A stretch of 64,000 nucleotides of DNA from Tangfeifania diversioriginum (GTDB lineage Bacteria > Bacteroidota > Bacteroidia > Bacteroidales > Prolixibacteraceae), in NCBI RefSeq assembly GCF_900141875.1, contig NZ_FQZE01000007.1:1-64000 (forward strand). Direction: 5' to 3'. Position 1 is the stretch's first letter, and each line of letters opens with the position of its first letter. Shown piece by piece: positions 8,403-20,549 of this stretch. Below the pieces are notes generated by a model, which did no database searches, had not been told where the DNA came from, and saw nothing but the letters and a program-made list of their open reading frames with translations. The position numbers and the translations under genes were made by a program.

Positions 8403-10820
8403 TTATAAAACTGTATATTTCTTTATATCCACATCGTGCATCATTTCATAAATGATTGCAAAAAGTTTTTCCACATTTGGTTTTGAAAAATATTCCCCAT
8501 CTATTCCGTAGGCGGGTTTGTGTGCCATTGCCGGAAGCGTGCGCGGTGCCGTATCGAGGTAATCATAAGCCTTTTGTTCTTCCATCACATTTTGCATCAT
8601 GTAAGCCGTGGCACCCCCCGGCACATCTTCATCAACAAAAACTACTTTATTGGTTTTTTTAATTGATTCCAGAATGATGTGGTTAACATCGAAAGGCATG
8701 AGTGTTTGAACGTCAATTACTTCAGCCGAAATGCCTTTCAGCTTCTGGAGTAACCCCGCAGTTTTTATTGCATGGTGGGCATTCCAGCCATAAGTTACAA
8801 TAGTTACGTCGGACCCTTCCTTTAAAATTTCAGGAACCCCCACTGGCACTCTGTATTCGCCTGGATTAGCCGGCAATTTTTCTTTTACATTATATCCTTT
8901 CAACGGCTCGATAACCAGTGCCGGGTCGTTTGCTTCGAGGAGTGTGTTGTACATTCCAGCGGCCTGTGTCATATTTCGAGGAACGCACAAATGCATTCCT
9001 CGCAGCGAGCCCAGCAACATTTGCATGGGTGAACCGGCATGCCACATTCCCTGCAACTGATGCCCCCGCGTGCGGACGATTACCGGAGCCGCTTGTTTCC
9101 CTTTAGTACGGTATTGCAGCGTGGCTAAATCGTCGCTGAGTGTGGAGTGTGCATAAATCAGGTAATCGAGGTATTGAATTTCGGCAATGGGCCTGAATCC
9201 ACGCATGGCTAATCCAACGCCCTGACCAATTATTGTTGTTTCCCTGATACCGGCATCGGAAACACGGTGGGCACCGTATTTTTTCTGCATGCCTTTCATT
9301 CCCTGGTTTACATCACCCAGCATCCCGGTATCCTGACCAAAAGTTACCAGGTTCGGGTATTTTTGGAACAGTACTTTAAAATTGGAATTGATAATTTCAG
9401 CACCGTTAACTTCCGCTGAATCGTCATCATATTTAACGGGTGAAGAGGTAACTTTTACCGCAGAATCCTGATTCTCGCGGGTTAATTGCCGGTTGTAAAA
9501 ATCAAAACTTTGTCCTTCAAATTCAGCTATCCAGTTCCTTAGTTTTTCTCTTTCATCATTTAGTTTTTCGTTTCCATGTAGCTCGAAAAACAGGCGCTTG
9601 GCAAACGTTAAATATTTTCTGCGTGTGGGAAATATTCTTTGTTTTACCTCATCCAAGTCATCCAGTTTATCAATTTTTCCTTCTGAAAGGTTTTTTACAT
9701 TTTGAACTATTTTTTCAAGTTTGGGAGAACTGGCATGAACACCTGATGTGTAATTTTCCCAGGCTTCTTGTTTGGCTTCTTTGGCTTTTTTTAGTGCTTC
9801 TTTCTCAATTTCAGTAATGGTTTCCACATCTGCTTTTCCCGATTCAAGCAACCATTTTCGGAACTGGTTGAGCCCGTCATATTCTTTTTCCCATTCCAGC
9901 CGCTCTTTGCTTTTGTAGCGTTCGTGCGAACCAGAGGTAGAATGACCTTGTGGCTGCGTGAGTTCCTGAATGTGAAACAGCACCGGAATCTGCTCTTTGC
10001 GGCAGTAATCTATTCCTTCCGAGAAAGTATCCACCAGGGCCGGATAATCCCAGCCTTTGCAGGTAAATATTTTTATTCCGTTTGTGTTTTTTTCTTTCTG
10101 AAACCCTTTCAATGCTTCAGAAATACTTGCTTTGGCAGTTTGCAGTTCCACCGGGACACTGATACCGTAGCCATCGTCATAAACCGCAACAGCCATTGGT
10201 ACCTGCATAACAGCAGCAGCATTGATGGTTTCAAAAAACATCCCTTCCGAAGTACTGGCATCGCCGATGCTACCAAAAGCAACTTCATTGCCGGTAACAT
10301 TATTTTTCAGGTGCTTTTTCATTTCGGGATTTTCCCTGACAATTTTTGAAGCCTGCGCCAAACCGAGAAGCCGGGGCATTTGACCACCGGTTGAAGAGAT
10401 GTCAGCAGCTGAGTTATATTGTTCGGAGAGGTTCTTTATTTCGCCGTTTTTATCAATGTTGGGAGTGGAAAAGTGATTGTTGAAATTTCGTCCTCCGGTG
10501 GAGGGGTTCATTTCATCATCGGTATCGCCGTATATCATGGCAAAGAATTCTTCGGGTTTCAGCAATCCAAGTGCCAGCATAAAAGTCTGGTCGCGGTAGT
10601 ATCCCGAGCGCCAATCGCCTTTTTTAAATGCTTTGACATAAGCCAGCTGAACAATCTCTTTGCCATCGCCGAATATTCCGAAGTGTGCCCTTCCGTTGTG
10701 AACTTCGCGGCGTCCCAGAATACTTAGTTGCCGGCTTAAATTAGCCAGATAGTAGTCTTTTAGCGCAGCTCCGGTAGTGGTTTGGGCTGTTGTGGTAATT
10801 TCTGGTTTTTCCAAGTACAT
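8403..10820 (-). CDS. Fused E1 alpha/beta component of a 2-oxo acid dehydrogenase (branched-chain type)
   Basis: An 805-residue thiamine-diphosphate enzyme in which the alpha and beta subunits of a heterotetrameric E1 are one chain. The alpha half (about 25-380) contains the TPP motif GSIGDASTSEG followed by NAAAVMQVPM. A charged linker (about 380-465) leads to the beta half (VTFGQDTG, RxRGHQ, then a transketolase C-terminal domain starting near VTIVTYGWN). It decarboxylates 2-oxo acids such as branched-chain keto acids and feeds an E2 lipoyl partner, which is not in this window. Such fusions are common in Bacteroidota. It appears monocistronic with its own terminator. Confidence 0.88.
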   Translation of the reverse strand: MYLEKPEITTTAQTTTGAALKDYYLANLSRQLSILGRREVHNGRAHFGIFGDGKEIVQLAYVKAFKKGDWRSGYYRDQTFMLALGLLKPEEFFAMIYGDTDDEMNPSTGGRNFNNHFSTPNIDKNGEIKNLSEQYNSAADISSTGGQMPRLLGLAQASKIVRENPEMKKHLKNNVTGNEVAFGSIGDASTSEGMFFETINAAAVMQVPMAVAVYDDGYGISVPVELQTAKASISEALKGFQKEKNTNGIKIFTCKGWDYPALVDTFSEGIDYCRKEQIPVLFHIQELTQPQGHSTSGSHERYKSKERLEWEKEYDGLNQFRKWLLESGKADVETITEIEKEALKKAKEAKQEAWENYTSGVHASSPKLEKIVQNVKNLSEGKIDKLDDLDEVKQRIFPTRRKYLTFAKRLFFELHGNEKLNDEREKLRNWIAEFEGQSFDFYNRQLTRENQDSAVKVTSSPVKYDDDSAEVNGAEIINSNFKVLFQKYPNLVTFGQDTGMLGDVNQGMKGMQKKYGAHRVSDAGIRETTIIGQGVGLAMRGFRPIAEIQYLDYLIYAHSTLSDDLATLQYRTKGKQAAPVIVRTRGHQLQGMWHAGSPMQMLLGSLRGMHLCVPRNMTQAAGMYNTLLEANDPALVIEPLKGYNVKEKLPANPGEYRVPVGVPEILKEGSDVTIVTYGWNAHHAIKTAGLLQKLKGISAEVIDVQTLMPFDVNHIILESIKKTNKVVFVDEDVPGGATAYMMQNVMEEQKAYDYLDTAPRTLPAMAHKPAYGIDGEYFSKPNVEKLFAIIYEMMHDVDIKKYTVL

Positions 10821-11033
10821 ACTTTTTTATTTAAGACATTTTGGTCTTGTAATCTTAACGAAATAACATTTCCGGCAAAGATTTGTTTAAGCGCCTCAAT
10901 CCTTCGCGGTGGTAGTGAGTATTTCAAATTATTCCGGGAGTTTTGGCTGATTTTGTCCTGGAATTTTTCAGTTATCAAAGGATTCCTTCGTTTAAATTCT
11001 ATATTTTAGAAATCTGAATCAAAATGCGAAACC

Positions 11034-12866
11034 ATGTGTAAATCCTGTTTTTTCAAAACTGCAATGCTGTTAATGATTTTATCTTTTGGTAATCTGTCGG
11101 TATTTTCTGTTGAATTTTATGTGGCAATTGAAGGGAACGATGAATATTCAGGAACCCGGCAAAAGCCTTTCAAAACGGTGACCAGGGCAGTAACGGCAGC
11201 GCAGGAGTTTTTTCAGCAAAACAAAAATGATGATTGTTTCATCTGGCTGAATGCCGGAGATTATGTCATTACAAATCCTTTGGAATTGAATTCTGCTGAG
11301 TTGAAAATCGGAAACGGTCATTTATATTTTAGGTCGGTTGCCGAAGAGGAAAAACCGCTGATTTCTGGTGGAAAAAAAGTGACAGGCTGGATTGAAAACT
11401 CAGATGGGCTGTGGGAAGCTGAAGTTTCCGGCCCGGAGAAAATAAGGGAACTTTTTATGTATAAGAAAAGACTGATTCGTGCCCGGCACCCGAATAACGG
11501 TTACCTGAGAGTGAAAAAAGTGGGTGACGACCGCCGGACTCATTTTTATTTTGATGAAGGAGATTTTCCCATTACCAAAGAGTCGGATTTACCGGAATTG
11601 GTTTTGCTTCACGACTGGTCTGTTTCCCGAATTCAGGTTGATGAGATTGATGAGGAACAAAACAAACTAACTGCAGTGGATTCAATTGGAGCCCGGAATC
11701 CTGCGTTTTTCAACCTCGATAACTGGGAGCCTGATCCCCGCTACTTTCTCGAAAATTCAAAAGTATTTCTGGATAACGATTACGAATGGTACTTTGATGA
11801 AAAATCCCGAACAGTTTTTCTGCAACTTCCTGATGATTTGAACCCAAATGATTTGAACATTTTCGTACCAGTTTCAGAAGGAATAATAAAACTGACCGGA
11901 AATGAAAATAAGCCTCTGAAAAACGTTCATTTTGAAGGCATTTCATTTAAACACAGTGCCTGGAAAATACCTGAAAAAGGATACGCTGGAGTGCAGGCCT
12001 GTCATTTTGATAGTCATTCTTCACAAATGGGGTGGTCGGTGGTTCCGGCTGCTGTAAAAGCAGTCTGGACTGAAAACTGTAGCTTCAGCAATTGCACATT
12101 TGAAAATTTGGGTGGTTCAGGAGTTTGGTTTGGAACCGGGGCAAAGAATTGTCGCATCGAGAATTCTTCTTTTTTCGATATTTCGGGAAACGGCATCATG
12201 ATTGGCGAAGGTCGCGACCGTAAAATTGACGGTGAAACATGGTACGAAGCAGCACCGGAACAGGTGGCGCTTGGGAACTTAATCTCGAACTGTAAAATAA
12301 TAGATTGCGGCGCACAGTTTTTTGGCGCTGTGGGAATTTGGTGCGGGCTGACCGCAGAAACTACCATCAGAAACAATGAAATTTATGATTTGCCCTACAC
12401 CGGGGTTTCAATTGGCTGGATGTGGAATCCGCAACCCACGCCCTGCCGCGACAATACAATCGAGGGCAATCACATTCATCATATCATGCAAACACTCAGC
12501 GACGGCGGCGGGATTTACATGCTTGGTTTGCAACCGGGAAGCAAACTGATTGGAAATCGCATTCATGATGTACAAATAAATGCCGGTCGTGCCGAAAGCA
12601 ACGGGATGTTTCTGGATGAGGGAACCACAGACGTGGTAGTGGCCGAAAACCTGATTTACAACATCGCCAAATCACCGCTGCGTTTTCACCGGGCCACCAC
12701 AAACCTGGTGAAAGAAAATTACCTGTTTTGCACCGAAGATAATCCGCCCATTCGCTACAACACAACCGAAGAAGCAGACATAAAAAAAGTGAAGAACAAA
12801 GTTTATCATCAGGGAGATGAGAATTACCCGGAAGCATTGGAGAAAGCGATTGAAGAATGGGAATAA
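11034..12866 (+). CDS. Secreted right-handed parallel beta-helix protein (possible GH141-like)
   Basis: A 610-residue protein with a signal peptide (about 1-25). It begins with the FYVAIEGNDEYSGT module and KPFKTVTRA, the usual N-terminal cap of carbohydrate-active parallel beta-helices. A segment MYKKRLIRARHPN and repeated asparagine/glycine-rich coils (about 290-560; for example FSNCTFENLGGSG, RNNEIYDL, SDGGGIYMLG) form the helix. The overall plan resembles GH141 and related polysaccharide-active proteins; an individual activity cannot be called. It lies upstream of a MNT/HEPN pair on the same strand and close to a GH2 beta-galactosidase, which fits glycan degradation. Confidence 0.78.
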   Translation: MCKSCFFKTAMLLMILSFGNLSVFSVEFYVAIEGNDEYSGTRQKPFKTVTRAVTAAQEFFQQNKNDDCFIWLNAGDYVITNPLELNSAELKIGNGHLYFRSVAEEEKPLISGGKKVTGWIENSDGLWEAEVSGPEKIRELFMYKKRLIRARHPNNGYLRVKKVGDDRRTHFYFDEGDFPITKESDLPELVLLHDWSVSRIQVDEIDEEQNKLTAVDSIGARNPAFFNLDNWEPDPRYFLENSKVFLDNDYEWYFDEKSRTVFLQLPDDLNPNDLNIFVPVSEGIIKLTGNENKPLKNVHFEGISFKHSAWKIPEKGYAGVQACHFDSHSSQMGWSVVPAAVKAVWTENCSFSNCTFENLGGSGVWFGTGAKNCRIENSSFFDISGNGIMIGEGRDRKIDGETWYEAAPEQVALGNLISNCKIIDCGAQFFGAVGIWCGLTAETTIRNNEIYDLPYTGVSIGWMWNPQPTPCRDNTIEGNHIHHIMQTLSDGGGIYMLGLQPGSKLIGNRIHDVQINAGRAESNGMFLDEGTTDVVVAENLIYNIAKSPLRFHRATTNLVKENYLFCTEDNPPIRYNTTEEADIKKVKNKVYHQGDENYPEALEKAIEEWE

Positions 12867-12891
12867 TATGCTTTTTAATTATATTTGATGT

Positions 12892-13212
12892 ATGAAAAAG
12901 GCGAAAAGTAAAATACTAAAGCAGATAAAACAGATTGTAAAAGAACGGGAGCCTTCTGCAAAAATTTATCTGTATGGTTCCAGATCACGCGGAACAGAAA
13001 CGCGGGAATCGGACTGGGATTTATTGATTTTGCTGGATAAGGATAAAATTACTTCCGAAGAGGAAAGAAAAGTAACTTATCCTTTGTTTGATCTTGAATT
13101 CGATACTGGAGAAGTTATAAGCCCCATGGTTTACAGTGAAAAAGAATGGAAAACCAAATACCGGATTACTCCTTTTTACCAAAATGTAATGAAAGAAGGT
13201 ATTTTGTTATGA
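12892..13212 (+). CDS. Minimal nucleotidyltransferase (MNT), antitoxin-like partner of HEPN
   Basis: A 106-residue single-domain polymerase-beta-type nucleotidyltransferase with the signature G29-S30 followed by D41-x-D43 (GSRSRGTETRESDWDLL). It overlaps the next gene by four bases (ATGA), the usual arrangement for MNT/HEPN pairs. In characterised MntA/HepT systems the MNT partner AMPylates and silences the HEPN RNase. That role is inferred here from family and gene order. The preceding beta-helix gene ends 25 nt upstream, so some read-through transcription is possible. Confidence 0.82.
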   Translation: MKKAKSKILKQIKQIVKEREPSAKIYLYGSRSRGTETRESDWDLLILLDKDKITSEEERKVTYPLFDLEFDTGEVISPMVYSEKEWKTKYRITPFYQNVMKEGILL

Positions 13213-13601
13213 ACGAATATCAGCCTGAAGATTATATAAATTATCGAATTAAACGGGCCGATGAAACCATCCGGGAGGTTGCGGTTCACATTGAAAACAA
13301 ATTTTGGAATACAGCTATAAACAGGATGTATTACGCTTGTTTTTATGCGATTAGTGCCTTGTTGACAAAAGAAAAGATCGAAGTTTCCAGTCATTCCGGT
13401 GTGAGACAAAAATTCGGTGAATATTTTGTAAGAACAGGAAAGATTGATAGGGATTTGGCAAAACATTTCACTGAACTTTCGGAAAAACGACATAAAGGGG
13501 ATTACAACGATTTTTTTGATTATGATGAAGAAACGGTTTTGCGTTTATTTCCCTATTCCGAAAGGTTAGTTGGTGAGGTTAAGAAGCTTTTAAATGAATA
13601 A
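13209..13601 (+). CDS. HEPN-domain protein (toxin-like partner of MNT)
   Basis: A 130-residue all-alpha HEPN protein. The start at 13209 is chosen because it overlaps the MNT stop as ATGA and removes an implausible leader. The family signature NRMYYACFYA lies at about 38-47. An R81-x4-H86 arrangement is present (RDLAKH), but it is not clearly in the C-terminal position of the catalytic Rx4-6H motif of HEPN RNases, so nuclease activity is uncertain. It pairs with the upstream MNT gene and ends just before a strong hairpin. Confidence 0.8.
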   Translation: MNEYQPEDYINYRIKRADETIREVAVHIENKFWNTAINRMYYACFYAISALLTKEKIEVSSHSGVRQKFGEYFVRTGKIDRDLAKHFTELSEKRHKGDYNDFFDYDEETVLRLFPYSERLVGEVKKLLNE

Positions 13602-13612
13602 CTAATTTTTGT

Positions 13613-13665
13613 AAAACAGGCATGAGAAATTATCCTAATGGAGAATAATTGATCATGCCTGTTTT
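13613..13665. terminator. Bidirectional terminator between HEPN and GH2 genes
   Basis: AAAACAGGCATGA and its exact complement form a 13-bp stem whose ends are A and T runs. It sits between convergent genes, 11 nt after the HEPN stop and 13 nt beyond the GH2 stop, so it can serve both transcripts. The interior can extend the hairpin with an imperfect AT-rich stem. Confidence 0.8.
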
Positions 13666-13678
13666 ATTAGATTATGTG

Positions 13679-16975
<3,297 letters not shown>

Positions 16976-16991
16976 TTAAAAAACACTGATT

Positions 16992-18038
16992 ATGAAAGCT
17001 GCTGTTTTAGAATCTTACAATCATTTTGTGTGGAAAGAAGTTGAAACCCCTGAAGTTAAGGCCGGAGAGGTTTTGGTACGTATTAAATTTGCCAGTATTT
17101 GTGGAACAGATATGCATATTTTTCCCGGCGATTTTCATCCGCGAACTCCCGTACCGTTTATTCCCGGCCACGAAATGGGAGGTGTTGTAGCCGAAGTGGG
17201 CGATGGAGTTTCCGGGTTTGAAGAAGGGGAAAAAGTGGCCATCGACCCGATTATCTGGTGTGGCGAGTGCCCGGCTTGCAAACGTGGCCATTATCCGGCA
17301 TGCACGAGCCTGAAATTGCTGGGCGTTGATATGGACGGCGGTTTTGCCGAGTACATTTCTGTTCCACCGCACATGTTGTTTAAAGCGGCACCACATTTAC
17401 CTGACGAGCATGTGGCTTTGGTCGAGATTTACGGAATCGGGTTTCATGCCAATAACCGCGCAAAAACCAGTGAAGGAGATGTGCTGGCTATTTGGGGAGC
17501 CGGCAGGGTAGGACAGGTGATTTTGCAGGCTGCGCGCACCAAAACTGATGGAACTATTTTTATGGTTGATCCGCTGGAAAACCGTTTGGAAATTGCTGAA
17601 AAATACAATGAAAATGTAATCGGAATTAATCCCCGAAAAGAAAATCCGGTGGATGTGATTAAAAAACACACCGGTGGAAATGGAGTGGATATCGCATTTG
17701 AAGCAGTTGGTCATGCTGAAGAAATTGAAGGAATTCATCACCCTGTTCGCAGTGCAATACAAAGTTTGCGCGGTGGCGGAAAAGTATGTGTTTTAGGATT
17801 GAGCGACGAACCGGCACCTGTGGTTTTTAAAGAGTTGATTTGGAAAGAAGGCCAGATTATCACATCACGTGTCAGTCATGGTGAATTTTCGGAAGTGCTG
17901 GAACACCTGAACTCCGGCGACCTGAAACCGGATGCACTGATTTCGAAAGTGATGCCGGGTTCACAAATTCAGCAGGCATTTGAATTGCTTCAAAAAGAGA
18001 AAGAGAACTATTTGAAGGTGTTGCTTGATTTTCAGTAA
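16992..18038 (+). CDS. Zinc-dependent alcohol dehydrogenase (MDR family), possible hexuronate/aldonate oxidoreductase
   Basis: A 348-residue medium-chain dehydrogenase. Catalytic zinc ligands are C37 (CGTD) and H60-E61 (GHE); the structural zinc site is C90, C93, C96 and C104; the NAD motif is GAGRVGQ (about 168-174). It resembles the threonine/sorbitol/galactitol-phosphate dehydrogenase group. It stands at the head of a hexuronate cluster that lacks recognisable uxuB or uxaB, so it may reduce fructuronate to mannonate (inference). A repeat array and a RAYT gene separate it from uxaE. Substrate unproven. Confidence 0.8.
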   Translation: MKAAVLESYNHFVWKEVETPEVKAGEVLVRIKFASICGTDMHIFPGDFHPRTPVPFIPGHEMGGVVAEVGDGVSGFEEGEKVAIDPIIWCGECPACKRGHYPACTSLKLLGVDMDGGFAEYISVPPHMLFKAAPHLPDEHVALVEIYGIGFHANNRAKTSEGDVLAIWGAGRVGQVILQAARTKTDGTIFMVDPLENRLEIAEKYNENVIGINPRKENPVDVIKKHTGGNGVDIAFEAVGHAEEIEGIHHPVRSAIQSLRGGGKVCVLGLSDEPAPVVFKELIWKEGQIITSRVSHGEFSEVLEHLNSGDLKPDALISKVMPGSQIQQAFELLQKEKENYLKVLLDFQ

Positions 18039-18040
18039 AA

Positions 18041-18301
18041 AGCCGGCTGGCAGCAGACAGTTGGCAGGCATTTTCTTCACCAGGCTAAAGCCTGGCGCTG
18101 GTTTTGAGGAGTCGTTTGACATGTTTTTCGAAATGATCTGTCGCTGGATTGAATATCTTCAGAAGAATATAATTTGATAAAAAAAAGAATCTTGTTTTCA
18201 CCAGCTATACTAAATTGGAAATCGAATAAAATGAGCTCCAGGCTTCAGCCTGGTGATTCCGAAAGAATATAAAATGAAGAACCAGCCGGCTTAAGCCGGC
18301 T
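18041..18301. repeat. Composite palindromic repeat, copy 1 (upstream of RAYT)
   Basis: The unit contains, in order, a half copy of AGCCGGCT (18041-18048), the stem-loop CCAGGCTAAAGCCTGG (18080-18095), a stem-loop CCAGGCTTCAGCCTGG (18238-18253) and the perfect 18-bp palindrome AGCCGGCTTAAGCCGGCT (18284-18301). The spacer sequences (GGCAG..., GCGCTGG, ATCGAATAAAATGA) are shared with the copy downstream of the transposase. It starts three bases after the dehydrogenase stop. Confidence 0.9.
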
Positions 18302-18318
18302 TTAAATAACATCAAACC

Positions 18319-18753
18319 ATGTTACACTCATTTGTCAGAAATTACCTCCATATTACATGGGCTGTAAAAGAAAGGTTGAGCGTATTTCAATCCAATTCCA
18401 AAATTAAATTAAAAGATTTATTGATTGAAAAATCGAATGAAATGAAAAGTTCTGTTTTGGCAATAAACGTTCAATCTGAGCACATTCATTTGCTGATAGA
18501 CTTACCTGCAAATTTGTGCTTGTCTGATTTTGTTCAAAAAGTTAAAGGGGCATCATCGCATTGGATAAATGATCAAAAATTAGTTCAGGGAAAGTTCTCA
18601 TGGCAAAGAGGATACGGAGCTTTTTCAGTAAGTGCATCGCAAATTGACGTGTTAAAAAAGTATATTCGAAATCAGGATGAACATCACAGGCGCAAATCAT
18701 TTGAGGAGGAATACAATGAATGGAAACGAAATTATGGATTTTTTGATGATTGA
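18319..18753 (+). CDS. REP-associated tyrosine transposase (IS200/TnpA-like, RAYT)
   Basis: A 144-residue single-domain Y1 HUH protein. The metal-binding HUH motif is in EHIHLLIDLP (about 53-62), followed by a helix with KGASSHWIND and the C-terminal QIDVLKKYIRNQDEHH segment, in which the tyrosine of KKYIRNQ is the candidate nucleophile. It is flanked on both sides by near-identical composite palindromes, the hallmark of RAYT/REP systems, in which the transposase cleaves the palindromes. It appears intact. It splits the hexuronate cluster between the dehydrogenase and uxaE. Confidence 0.88.
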   Translation: MLHSFVRNYLHITWAVKERLSVFQSNSKIKLKDLLIEKSNEMKSSVLAINVQSEHIHLLIDLPANLCLSDFVQKVKGASSHWINDQKLVQGKFSWQRGYGAFSVSASQIDVLKKYIRNQDEHHRRKSFEEEYNEWKRNYGFFDD

Positions 18754-18769
18754 GTCAGGTTTTATAAAA

Positions 18770-18985
18770 AGCCGGCTTAAGCCGGCTGGCAGGAAGCAGT
18801 GGTAGGCTTTTTCTTTCCACCAGGCTGAAGCCTGGCGCTGGTTTTCGACCTGATCCAAATGAGTAAAATATGCTTTGGTTAATAATGCGTTAGATATATT
18901 GGGAATCGAATAAAATGAACTCCAGGCTTCAGCCTGGTGATTCCGAAAATAAAATGAATGAAGAAACAGCCGGCTTAAGCCGGCT
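18770..18985. repeat. Composite palindromic repeat, copy 2 (downstream of RAYT)
   Basis: AGCCGGCTTAAGCCGGCT (18770-18787), CCAGGCTGAAGCCTGG (18820-18835), CCAGGCTTCAGCCTGG (18922-18937) and again the 18-bp palindrome (18968-18985). Order and spacers match copy 1. The second stem-loop in copy 2 keeps both arms while its two central bases differ from copy 1, so the stem rather than the loop is conserved. Confidence 0.9.
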
Positions 18986-19203
18986 GGCAGCAGATAGTTG
19001 GGAGGCATTTTCTCCATATGATTCTTAACTTCTTATGCCGGATTGCATTTCAGGTACCGGCAAAAACAATTTGGCCTTGAATCATCAAAATTTTACGATG
19101 TGGCGCTTTGGGTAAGTTGCATTGCAATATTCCTCGTGGGCCTGTATGGAGCTGTTTCCCTGATATAATTTTTAAAAAATGATTGTACAACAGCAAAATA
19201 ATT

Positions 19204-19246
19204 TTTGGTGCCAGAAAATATATCTCTATTTTCGTGTTCGTACACG
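19204..19246 (+). promoter_or_regulatory. Promoter and candidate operator of the uxaE operon
   Basis: TTTG at 19204-19207, then 19 nt, then TATTTTCG at 19227-19234, which matches the Bacteroidota TAnnTTTG box with one change. CGTGTTCGTACACG (19233-19246), a near-perfect 14-bp palindrome with central CG, overlaps the -7 box and expected start site, where a repressor would act. The uxaE ATG is at 19291. Confidence 0.5.
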
Positions 19247-19290
19247 GAAAACATTTTTTACTTGATTTTAAATCTAATAAAAACAATATT

Positions 19291-20538
19291 ATGCAATTGG
19301 GAAAATACAGTTTCGGGGTTGGCGACCGCTTTAACCACGAAGGCCAGGCTCAGCTGAAGGCGCTGATAAAAGCCAATAAAAACGGGGTGGATGTAACACC
19401 TGTATGGAATAAATCAAATCGCGAACACAACATTGTGCATTCCGAACCTGAAGGAACTCGTATTGAAGCAGATGAAGCAGTAAAAGCCCTCAACTGGGAG
19501 AAACCTTATTTTGTGGATGCTGATCACATCAATTTGTCGAATGTGGACCGGTTTATTTTGCATGCCAACTTTTTTACGCTCGATGTGGCTGCTTATATTG
19601 GAAATGAACCCGCACCTGCCGATGTGGCGAAATTTAAAGAATCGTGCAAAAACCTGGGAAGTGAAGTGGCTGTTCCGGGGCTCGCTAATCTCATTGAAAT
19701 TAATGAGGAGTTGCTGGATTCTGTGGCTGCCAAATTTCTAGCAGCCATTAAAGAAGCCGGGAAAATTTACCGCCACATCGAAGGAACCAAAGGAAAAGGA
19801 AATTTCATTACCGAAGTTTCCATGGATGAGGTGGAGTCGCCTCAGACACCGCTTGAGCTGTTTTTTATCCTGAAAATGATAGCCGATGAAAGGATTCCTG
19901 CGCAAACCATTGCTCCCAAATTTACGGGACGATTCAACAAAGGAGTTGACTATGTGGGTGATTTGGATCAGTTTGCCAAAGAATTTGAAGAAGATGTTTT
20001 GGTAATCGATTATGCGGTGAATGAATTCGGCCTTCCGGAAGATTTAAAATTGAGCATCCATTCCGGTTCCGATAAGTTTTCAATTTACCCGATAATGGCA
20101 GAAATTATTAAAAAGTATGACAAGGGACTGCATGTGAAAACTGCCGGAACAACCTGGCTCGAAGAAGTTATTGGACTGGCCATTTCGGGCGGGGAAGGAC
20201 TGGAAGCAGCTAAAAGCATTTATGAAAATGCCCGGTTGCGCAAAGATGAATTATGCGGACCTTATGCTGATGTGATTGATATTAAAGACAATGAATTGCC
20301 AACAACAACTGAGGTAAACGACTGGATCGGCGAAAAATTCGCCAGTACGCTGCGTCACATTCCCGGCCATCCCGATTATAATCCCAATTTCAGACAACTC
20401 ATTCATGTAGGTTACAAAGTGGCTGCTGAAATGGGAGATGATTTTACTGATCTTTTGAAGAAAAATGCCGAAATTATTGGTGAATGTGTTGAAGAAAATA
20501 TTTATGAACGTCACCTGAAAAGATTATTCGACCTTTAA
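19291..20538 (+). CDS. uxaE: Tagaturonate/fructuronate epimerase
   Basis: A 415-residue protein of the UxaE family. The start MQLGKYSFGVGDRF is chosen because this conserved segment opens the family; a longer start at 19183 would place the promoter inside the gene. Conserved stretches include VDADHINL, KGKGNFITEVSMDE and SIHSGSDKFSIYP (metal- and sugar-binding region). UxaE interconverts tagaturonate and fructuronate, so galacturonate can enter the glucuronate branch. It is 11 nt before uxaC, which supplies its substrate. Confidence 0.9.
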   Translation: MQLGKYSFGVGDRFNHEGQAQLKALIKANKNGVDVTPVWNKSNREHNIVHSEPEGTRIEADEAVKALNWEKPYFVDADHINLSNVDRFILHANFFTLDVAAYIGNEPAPADVAKFKESCKNLGSEVAVPGLANLIEINEELLDSVAAKFLAAIKEAGKIYRHIEGTKGKGNFITEVSMDEVESPQTPLELFFILKMIADERIPAQTIAPKFTGRFNKGVDYVGDLDQFAKEFEEDVLVIDYAVNEFGLPEDLKLSIHSGSDKFSIYPIMAEIIKKYDKGLHVKTAGTTWLEEVIGLAISGGEGLEAAKSIYENARLRKDELCGPYADVIDIKDNELPTTTEVNDWIGEKFASTLRHIPGHPDYNPNFRQLIHVGYKVAAEMGDDFTDLLKKNAEIIGECVEENIYERHLKRLFDL

Positions 20539-20549
20539 AAAAATAAGCG

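Noticed and set aside
13449-13466. Assigning HEPN RNase activity from R81-x4-H86
   Set aside because: The motif occurs but its position relative to the conserved helices is unclear, so it was reported only as uncertain.
18319-18753. Possible CRISPR-like array because of repeated palindromes around 18.0-19.0 kb
   Set aside because: Spacing is irregular (about 40 to 150 nt), units are composite palindromes and a RAYT gene is between them; no cas genes are present.
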